64,000 nucleotides of DNA, from contig OU744447.1 of the NCBI GenBank assembly GCA_916610825.1, forward strand, positions 18,383,563-18,447,562, in the 5' to 3' direction. The notes under the pieces were generated by a model, which saw only the letters and a list, made by a program, of their open reading frames with translations, had not been told where the DNA came from and did not search any database. The translations under genes and the position numbers were made by a program. Every line of letters starts with the position of its first letter. Within the stretch, counting starts at the first letter, position 1. Source of the DNA: Haliclystus octoradiatus. Lineage: Eukaryota > Cnidaria > Staurozoa > Stauromedusae > Haliclystidae. Positions 54,538 through 64,000 of the stretch are shown one piece after another.

Positions 54538-56009
54538 GCAACATTAACTGGCGGTCGCTACAAGCTCAATTTGAATCAAACTTAGCTAAAGCTTGAATTA
54601 ATCTTAACCTTAAAATTATGCAAACGGCTTTCTATCGTTTCACAGAGCAATGCTGCCAGTATAGTTAGTTTATTAGTTTATATGGTACGTTTACATTGTA
54701 TCATATATGTGTTTGCCTGGATATTAGAAAAATCTTAATTTGATCGTTGAATGTTTTAAATGTTGAAAGAAACAAATCTACATCAGGATGGCAGATCATT
54801 CAATTTGTGAGCATTATGGAACAGCTAATGATTTATGTAATTTATTAAAATTGTGATGGTTGATTGTGTATCGCGTATTATTTGCTGTTTAGACAATCCA
54901 GTGTACGCTTTCCACTGTGCTAACAATGTTCAATAATTCTACTTCTGACCTGCCTGAGATGAAATAAAATTATTTTGAAATACTGTACGATTACGGGTAC
55001 GATTATTTCTCGCTCAGACCTGTGAAGATTTTTGATCAACAAAATATTTTGTATACACCACCTAGAATCAACTACAAAACCTGTAAGAAGTTGCAAATAT
55101 GTAAATGTACTCCTTATTCTTGGCTTTTTTACTAAATTTCTCTATTGGCTAAATTGCCGTTGCGTACGATTCGTTTGTCCATAACAATCGATAATCTGAG
55201 AATAAAAATCGCCACGCAAGACTTTAGAACTATTTGTAAAAAAATGTAATGTGGAAACTAATGCGGCTTTTTGTACCAGTTAAAACTTTATACGAGTTCA
55301 TTTGGATTTTGAGAACAAATTTCTGCATATAGAAACGCCATCTGCCTCCCTCTTTTGTCTTATTTTTCTTAGTTTAACCAATTTAAAATTCATGACTGTG
55401 GGATAGAATTTGTTTTTAAACTTGAATTATTCAATGTTTGAAGATGTTAAAATCAGTTTATTAGTTACATTATTCATGCGAAGGTAAGTATAGACTAAAG
55501 AAAATGCAAATTTGAGTTGTACTATCTCTATGTTATCCTGATGATAGTACTAGAATTACTCATTAGGCACCATGCCTCTAAATTATCAACAATAAGAATT
55601 CTATACCCAATCATCTATCTACACATACAGATATCCCGTTTCAGTTACTTTGTATATTGATATTTGCGACATTGCATGATTTCAAGAATACGTTTTTATG
55701 TGATAAACTGAAGTACTATATCTTCAAAAACTTTAGGAAAGTTTCAATAAAAGAACAACTTTTCCTAAAACGACATACATATATCATTTATTGTCAAGTT
55801 AGACAGAAACCATGTTATAGCAAAATTGTGGTATGATCCTGTAATTCTATACAATGTTCACATTTTGAGTTTTTTGCCCTCTTTACTGCGCTGTATGTAT
55901 GTAGAAACTTCAAGAAAAATCTTCAAATAAATCCAAAAGTACTTCAACCCTGTAAATATTGTGAAATTTACATAGTAAATACAGCCGTTGTTTCATTTCT
56001 TACAAAGAA

Positions 56010-56061
56010 ATACTAGAAACATAGTCAATAGAAGATATCTTCTATTGATTATACTAGAAAC
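56010..56061. repeat. 24-bp perfect palindrome between 11-bp direct repeats
   Basis: ATACTAGAAAC occurs at 56010-56020 and 56051-56061. Between them TCAATAGAAGAT and its exact mirror form a palindrome at 56025-56048. It resembles a tiny foldback insert with a target duplication, or the scar of hairpin-mediated repair. Confidence 0.8.
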
Positions 56062-59000
56062 CACTACACGGGAGGAGCCTGACTTCCCAGCTATTGCCTT
56101 GTCTTGAAAAGCCTATCTTCTTTATACTATATGTAATTACACATAGATTGCATCATAGTTTATATAGTGAGTATAATATATATATATAGTCAGAGTATAA
56201 CCTATGGTGTGAATCACAGACTAACATAAACAAATCAAAATTACCAAGTATTAACTTTGAACAAATCCAGAGCAATTATTATATGCTATGAAAATGCCAC
56301 TAGCAAAATTTTACCAGATAAATCAATGAAGGCAATCATTTTTAATATTCTAATTGATCACATTAAACAATCTGGCAACTTTGAGGAGTCATTTCAATTC
56401 AAACTTAAACTACAACGTTACTAAGCAACATAATTGTTAACCTTTATGTTTATGCATGTGAGATCTAAACATATAATAAAAATGTTTAATAAGGAAACGT
56501 CGATATAAATTGAGTAAACCGTTATCGAATTACTAACACTTTTAAGCCGTCAAAGAATCTCTTAAAGTATCTTTGAGTATGCAGTGATAGTTTGAAGATG
56601 TTGCCAAGTAGACTATATCTCAAATCAAGTACATAGTCGACAACTTTTAGTCTTTGCCATAAAACTCAGAATTTCTACAATACAGTATCATTTTTCGTGT
56701 CGAAATTTTAGTTATACAAAGTTGTGGTTGTCACTATACGCAAATTAGTGCGTCAGCGTCAACGTCAGAATTGCATTACCGACAACACTCGAGGAGATTT
56801 ATTTAGTCAGAGTTGGAGTCCAAGTTTGTATTTAATAAAGCATGAAGATAGTTATGGAAATAAAATGATGTCATATAATAATTTGATGATACTGGTAAGA
56901 ATTAATAAACATTGTCAGTATGACACATGATATAGGGTACACTTGCTATTAACTGAAGCAATTCTAGCACTGCTGCACTACCGAAGAATTGTTTAGGTGT
57001 ATAGGCTTGTGTCATCATACCGTATATATATAATGTGTTGTTACGCAATTTTAACTGTAATGTATGACTGATGTTGGAGTAAGTAAATAATTTTATGCGC
57101 TCCATTGTTCGTTTTGTTCGAACTTCAAGGCTTCGGCAGGCAGCTTTCACGGCTATTTCTCAGCTAATAGTTGAGGTCTGTAATGCTACTAATCTCAATA
57201 AACCGTTAATTTAATCGCATTTACATCGTCTCTTAGTACCATAATTTATGGAATGTTTTGACAACTATATGCAACGAAAACGTTTAATATAAAAGTCAGA
57301 CACGAATTTGAAATTGAATATATCGTTTAATTCTGTTGACAATTTTTAAGGAACCATGAGTGTTTTCTTTATATTATCCGATGCAATTACTGTTCAAAAT
57401 GAAACGTTAATCCATCAGTTTAGTAACAGTTATTTTAGTTTTCATGATAAATGAACATTTGCTTAGAAAGGGGTTAATACAAGTAACACTCGTTGCCTCC
57501 GTGATGCTCAAGGTAATTGATTTTATTAATGAGAGCTATTCGTAAGTGAATAATTATATTTATGTAAGGGCTTCTTGAAGTTCGGCCGGACCTGATCAAT
57601 TCAACCATTTCCTTCGTTTTTAATGCGTCCATTTCCATAACAATATGAATAACAGTTACAATGTATGGTAAGATATTTCACTGGCGGCCCTCTTCATAAA
57701 TTATTGCCCGAATGTTTATCGATCAGGATCGTTGGTCGAATAAAATGGCAAGACGATAATTATCTTGCTCTCGCGTGACCTCATTCCCGTTCCCTCTCCC
57801 CCTTTCGTACAGTAGATAGATAGATATATATTAGTATAGACATATAAACAGCTTGATTCAGTAAAAATTTACAGTATGTAGCCCTATATATCGTTTGAAT
57901 GACGCAATGGTAGTTCATGCTGTACGACTAAGAAAGCAATTTGTCAACGGTCCTCGCTACCCCGCTCGCTACAATAGTCATCATCAGATGGTTGTGATGG
58001 AGATTGTGCAACGAATTCTTTATTATGATCATCAAATGTTAGAAAGTAATATTTAATAAACTACTTTTATACGGCGTTTGATGTAGCTGTTGGCGGTTGG
58101 ATTTGTAATAGACTCTGCTCCGGCCATCGGCTGACAAGTCGGTATCATACTGTTACTGTATTGGTTCTGCTTTAGTTTCCAATCGAAATTCCACTTGGTT
58201 ATTCTTTGGCGTTCTCAGTTTTACTTTTGGATTATCATCGTCTATATAGGCCTATATGATGTATGTGTATAGCCATTGACTGTGATTGCTTTTTAATCAC
58301 AAACATTTGTTGCCCAATACACGTCACCAACCGCTGTGGTAAATATTTTGATGACAATCAAGTTATCGAGTTATCCTAAATAGGCTTATTATAGATTTTC
58401 TATATCTCTCCTCTGGCGAACGGTTCAGTATAATTACTATTCATAATCGTTTGGCGTTGACATTTATTTTGATTGTTTCGTTGCCGTTGGTTGTTGTATT
58501 TGCTGGTAGTGGTTACTAGACCCTTCATCAAATACATCTAGCAAACGTAATCTACTCAACACCTAAACACATACCAAGGAATAAACGCTTGAAAATCATA
58601 ACCGTGACATTGCAGATCACTCAGTTCGACATACTCTCCTTTCTATTCTTTGTTAGACATCCTACAGCTTGTGAACCTGGGAGGTGTTCTGTGGTAATCA
58701 TGTATGTCGTATACACTCCCACCGATTTTGACGTGTTTTTCCGTTTTCTGCTCTCAAACTATCAAAATGCACTCCATAGTCACATTTTTATATACCAATG
58801 TGCCGATTGGCAGTATTCAAATAAAGTGACATGTACAGACAATGTCAATGTCTCTTGCGGTATTTCTAGTTCCAAATCTCGTCACTGCCTTCATGAGTTC
58901 AAGTCAACTAAAATTGCAGCAAATGTGTGTCACAAACAGATATTTGCTTAAAGGAGTTTCAACATCGATCCATGGGATCATTGTCGCAAACGTCTTCAGT

Positions 59001-60429
59001 TTAGAGACAACGCATACTTGCTAACTGTTATACTGTAATCTATAAGATCTTTCTCGCAATTTTATGTGCTTATAAACGAAGTTAATTTTTTTTGTTTGTT
59101 TACGGACGTCAGTTTTACGTACACATTACAATTGTATAGCGAATGTACAGCATTACTCTTTTCTACTGAAGCACATCCCACACGACAAGTCTGGATGTTC
59201 TATAAAAGTCTTGTAGTAATATTTTTATAATTTTGGAATAATTATTAGTCAAGCGGGTACTTTGGATGGTATGTATGCCTGATTTATTTTAGAGCTTACA
59301 CATGGAGAAAGAGTCACTCTAAATGGTACTTTTAACCGTTTTTGTGTATTTTTATAGAGAACGTCTGATTGCTATCTTAATCATTTGAATTCCAATTCAA
59401 TATTCAAGAATGCAAAGTTCCATCTGATAATACTGAGGTATGTAAATGATGTATACATGCCTATAGATCGTCTAATCTAAACATACTCATATATACTCTT
59501 ACTCGTGTATATCTCTCAACTCATGCATGATTTTTAGACACAGCTATTTATGCCAAGTCCCGAAGGATCCCCAACTAAACATAAGTACATGCTACATGCT
59601 CATAGTACTGTTGGACCTGGTTTTCTTGGAAAATATCCATGCGTATATTTGTTTCCCTTTATTGTCTATTTTTCATCATCACGCCTGTGAAACTCGAGTA
59701 GCAATGCATTACAACATCAATACATTGGGCCGTACTGTGTGATGTTTACCTCAAATTAAATGCTATAATAGTATAGTATACATCGAATTCATCTCAACCT
59801 CCTGAGCTGTCAAGTTACACAGTTGAACCTCTTAGTTTTTCAAATGTAGAAAATTAGTTATCAAGGTTTACATCAGGGTTATTTTTCCTTACGAAAGCAA
59901 TTTCTACTTTTTCATGTTTAAATTTTTGAAGATTTTCCCACCATGTTAGAATTGTAGCTATGGGTTAAATATTTCTTCACACCACATCCACTTCCCCGTG
60001 AAGTGATCATTGCGATGTATTTCTGCTTGGAATCTACTTTTATGGCTAATAATGTATGCCATCGATTACAATGGATATCATATAGTTTATTATGCTTGAA
60101 TAATCGTTTAAGAGCAAGAAACTTTTTCAAAAAATTAATTGCACCAGAGCCTCTGGCGTCACAAATTATTAGGAATTTGGAGAAAAAATACCTTTGAAAG
60201 ACTTGAAACATTTGCTGTTGAAAACTTTTAGTAGATTTTATGGAAGAACATTCGGAATTTCAAAGGTAAGGGCTTCATGAGATTGGTTTGGCCTGCTTTG
60301 TCTAAAAATCAAACGCCTAGCATGCCACAATGCCACATGTAATCAAATCGATCATAAGAGCAAAAAAATCGTTGGTTCCCAAAGATTAGTTATCGAACGT
60401 AATTTCTATCACAACACATGTAGTGTCTA

Positions 60430-61060
60430 TGGTAGTACCTCAGGGCTCTGTCCTGTGACCCCTTTTATTTCTTCTATACAGTAATGACATAATCGCCTGT
60501 ATGGAAGAAAATTGCGAAATCAAACTTTTCGTTGATGGCTCTAAATTTTATATATGCCACACAACAGATGACATCTCTGAAATGGAAAAATCGTTGTCAA
60601 ATTTTTCATTGTGGGTGGACAAATGGCAACTAAAAGTGGCACATGAAAAATGCTCCCAGATATTGTATGGCAATCTTCAAGTTTCTGAGAAGCAATACCA
60701 TATTCAATCTTATGATTTTCATCAAGCTAAATATATCAAGGACCTTGGCATATTGTTTTAACCAGCTATAAAATTTTCCTCGCATTGTTCATCTCTAGCA
60801 AGAAAAGCAATCTCAAGATGTTATCTAATTTCAAAACAGTTATCTCTACTGATGTAGAAACATTCCTTTTTGCTTTAAAAGTTTATGTGAGGCCATTACT
60901 TGAATCAAATACACCAGTCTGGATTCCGTATCTCAATAAACATATTAAAGTAATCGAGTCTATCCAAAGATATTTCACAAGGAGACTATACAAACGTTTA
61001 GGTTTATTAAAGTATGAAAATATAAATCTCGTACAATTTATTTTAATCTGCAATCACTAG
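60430..61060 (+). pseudogene. LINE reverse-transcriptase remnant
   Basis: On the + strand: VVPQGSVL near 60433, FLLYSNDI, then LFVDGSKFY where active copies have LFADDsKLY (the catalytic box is lost), DKWQLKVAHEKCSQILYG (family: WqLkfn..KC..l..G), KYIKDLGILF, and in a second frame VRPLLESNTPVWIPY and IKVIESIQRYFTRRLYKR, the standard C-terminal thumb landmarks. A stop and a frame change separate the halves. Dead CR1/Jockey-like copy. Confidence 0.8.
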
Positions 61061-61331
61061 AATATAGGCGGATATTTAATGACAGTGTCATGGTATTTGA
61101 GATCGGCTCAACCATGCTGTTGACCTTCAGCCTGAAACAATTTTTATTATAAAGTATTCCAATTCATCCTTCGTAGTCATAGTAATGCAACAGCTAAGCA
61201 GAGATAAATCATCAATTGACTGCCACAAGCACTTTTTTTACTCAACGCATAATTCCAATATAGAACGGTTTAAATGATGAAGTTATCTCAGCTTCATCTA
61301 TTTACTCATTTAAATTGAGATATAATTAAGT

Positions 61332-61600
61332 CAGCAGCTGAAAAGTCCCTTTACCGCAGCTAGCCAGTTCCAGCTATTAGTTCATTTACCGCGGCTAAAA
61401 GGTTGATTTACTGCAATTAATTAGTCGCAGCTATTCAATCAATTTACCGCATCTGAAAAGTCATTTTACCGCATCTAATCAGTCTAACCTATTCAGAAAG
61501 AATTCCGCGGCTAAAGCGACAGTTTGCAGCATCTACCTAGTATCAGCTATTCAGTCATTTTCTGCGTCTAAAAAGTTCTCATCGCATCTAATTAGTACCT
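61332..61600. repeat. 58-bp minisatellite, about 4.6 degenerate units
   Basis: Landmark words CAGCAGCTGAAAAG, CCGCGGCTAAAAGG, CCGCATCTGAAAAG, CCGCGGCTAAAGCG and TGCGTCTAAAAAG recur at about 61332, 61389, 61447, 61505 and 61563, i.e. every 57-58 bp. Each unit has two related halves, a ~21-bp TTTACCGCGGCTAAAAGG half and a ~37-bp TTTACCGCAGCTAGCCAG half that ends CAGCTATTCA, so the period arose from an older shorter repeat. Confidence 0.85.
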
Positions 61601-64000
61601 GTATTTGCATGTTAAATTTATTTGACAATTTAATATATAACGTACATATTATGAGACTTTGGGGAAAGTTACAAGAAAATGAGACACATTTCAATTAACC
61701 GGTACTAGAATCGTAGGAATGTGCCTAAAGACATGGTAGTGCACATAATAGTCAAATTTGGTATATTGGGATATATTTATAGTTAGGCATGCTCACCTCA
61801 TTTCTTTCCAGCCGATCATCGAATCACACATTTTTTTTGTGATGCTACACGTGGAAGTACAATCGTGCATTATTATTCATTGAAAACCCGTTGATGGAAA
61901 TGCGGAAATGATGGATGATCAACACAACCACATGTAGTATACTGTTGTAACAGAGTTTGAGTGACATCAATTGGATCGAGTCAGTTATTAGGAAAGTATG
62001 GTAGCCAGTGATGATACCAGATTAGTTTGCAATCATTAGAAGTTAGAATTATATTAGAACGTATGCATAATGAATCAATAGCTCAATACATAGTTTTAAA
62101 TAATTTGATATATAAGTTGAGTTGCAGTAAATTAAATATTAAGAATTTATTTGTAAAATCATATTTGAACCTTGTATATGCATAGCAGGATATTTAACAA
62201 ATAAAAAAGTTTGAACTATAAAATTAAAAAAAAAATCAATGCTAGACATACTAATATCTGTTGCGGTGTCTTGATCAGTTCTAGGCTATCCGTTATATGA
62301 ATATGTGTGATTGTGTTTTTCACGTGTAAATACTGCGCATAATTATTTTATATATTGACGTTTTTATGCTGTTACTCGCAAGTGGCTTGGCCTATTCACT
62401 TGAAGCAGTATTATTTTTGAAGACAGGCTTGGCCTGATTATAGAACTTCAGAGTATCGATTTGACAATTTGATCCCTCGCAATGTACATATATACTGTTA
62501 ATCTATCAGATTAAGAGCCAATAATTCATCTCCGTATGAATCTCAGATGTTTTCCGTGTGATTATCTGAGTTATCACAAGTCAATCTCTCGTCTGCCAAT
62601 CCAATTAAAACTAGTTCTACATATCAATCATGGTCAATATTGATTGCAAACTGTCTAGGGGCGTCAATTTTCACCGCAAATAAAATAAAATAAAATAAAA
62701 TAAAATCGCTATGTACCAAATTGATTTTCTCTGTTGAGTTTATGACTAACGATCTGTCTACTAATAGATAATAACCTAAATATTATTTATTGAATCAATC
62801 GATTCTTCTGCAAATGGAATGATACCATTGGTGGGTGCATGATTTCTCTCGATTGGATACAGGACCACCCCATAGCACGATGGGATACGTGAATGCTGAA
62901 TTGCTGATCAAAGCAACCCTGCCAATCAAAATAAAGTCAATTATTTTTTCGAATCATCAATTATCAACCACTCAGTAACGTTTAGAACATGATTAAAGTT
63001 CACTTAACAAGTCATTTTCTCTAAATTATTTAAATGAAATGTTATGTTTTTTAAGTTGGTGATGCATAGTTTCTAACTCAAGTTTTAATAATACAGAATA
63101 CGATTATAATGTAAAAGGTTAAAGCCCTATCTATAATCTGTCTTTAATGTTACCATTGCTGTAACAGGTTCTTCGTGTCATATTTTAGGATTAAATTTCC
63201 TTGAAAATTGTAAGGTTGAACCTACATATTCCAAGCATTCATTACAGCTCAGTTTCATTTCTCATTTATAATTCAATGCATCTGCAGTTGAGTAAGTTGT
63301 CTGTGTGATTTTGTTGTTTATTAATTCATAAAATGCGACATATGTATATATAAGTTTTATTATGAATTTTATTTGCACGTCGAGCCAGCCATACACGTAC
63401 AGTCGCAATGTATTCTGGCTTTTCAATTGTTGATAATTTTATTAATCTAAATACGCTACTGTGAAAGCTACGGAGGAAAACGTCTTGTACATTGTGCAGA
63501 ACTGACTGCTATCACTGACTAGTAACAAATGCTCTCACACACTACTGCCTTTGCCGCTTCACGTGAAACTGTCAGAGCTTGGATTTATAATTGAATGTAC
63601 ACTCTACAAAACGATGATGATATTGAAATAGATGATATATCACTGACTAAAGGTGAAATATTATGAACCCATGTTATGAGTGTCCGCTCATGCCTTTTTT
63701 TACATTCTTTCATTTAGGGTTCATTGCCGTTGTATTACGTTTTGTTAGAAAAGCAGTGAAGCTATAACTACATATACAGATGTCAATTAACTTATCTTCC
63801 TATATATATATTATTATTATCTAAGCTCTGCTATTTATTTATTGCATTGATTGAACCCTATATGTCTCATCAGCAAGAAAATGTTTTACAATATTATATA
63901 ATAACCTATATATCTATATCATGCAGCAATCAGATAGACATTCAATATAGTGGTACTGTACACAAGAAATGTAACAAAGAATTCCATATAGTTATATTTA
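61601..64000. other. Non-coding end of the window
   Basis: AT-rich, with no supported gene. A TAAAA run sits at 62681-62706. Confidence 0.6.

Larger units (their letters stand above)
44660..60420. other. Long intergenic stretch without a recognised gene
   Basis: About 16 kb of AT-rich DNA. Open frames are short, without signature motifs or matching splice sites, apart from the weak candidate at 54289-54537. Contains the MITE at 45684, a small ATA run near 46160-46190, a short TAAAA run near 47284, three TTAACCC words around 47118-47150, and a palindrome between direct repeats at 56010-56061. No RNA gene is evident by eye. Confidence 0.6.

Noticed and set aside
55731-55775. Short hairpin TTTAGGAAA..TTTCCTAAA as a microRNA
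   Set aside because: The stem is only about 12 bp, too short for a pre-miRNA.
58589-58951. 120-codon + strand frame
   Set aside because: No recognisable domain, and overlapping frames are also open; it looks like chance.

Overview
The window is animal nuclear DNA: AT-rich, with intron-split genes, many small transposons and worn LINE pieces. Three conserved genes can be reconstructed exon by exon from splice sites and family knowledge: a TASK-type two-pore potassium channel (+ strand, 2 coding exons), the spliceosomal U4/U6.U5 tri-snRNP protein PRPF6 (- strand, 30 coding exons, 926 codons plus stop) and phosducin-like 3 (PDCL3, + strand, 4 coding exons). Many small exons, short introns and the AT-richness fit a marine invertebrate. 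An ascidian is possible, but nothing here proves the taxon.

Layout. 1-5.9 kb: LINE reverse-transcriptase remnants and a small foldback element, then upstream DNA of the channel. 5.9-8.8 kb: the channel. 8.8-10.05 kb: a short gap holding one small candidate ORF on the - strand. 10.05-40.05 kb: PRPF6, whose introns carry most of the repeats: palindromic TTCATGAA arrays in six introns, a ~336-bp ATT microsatellite beside a splice acceptor, several MITEs with visible ends, a LINE ORF1 remnant, and in intron 1 an almost whole 3.46-kb hAT transposon with perfect terminal repeats. 40.05-40.36 kb: a ~313-bp divergent promoter region shared by PRPF6 and PDCL3. 40.36-44.66 kb: PDCL3. 44.66-64 kb: mostly non-coding DNA with a MITE, a 24-bp palindrome between direct repeats, one possible small secreted-protein ORF, a LINE remnant and a 58-bp minisatellite.

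How the genes relate: PRPF6 (pre-mRNA splicing) and PDCL3 (a thioredoxin-fold chaperone cofactor) are housekeeping genes sharing a head-to-head upstream region. The channel converges on PRPF6 and has no obvious functional link to it. I found no wholly new system. The least explained signals are the self-complementary arrays confined to PRPF6 introns, the microsatellite crowding a splice site, the short target duplication of the hAT element, and two small orphan ORFs.
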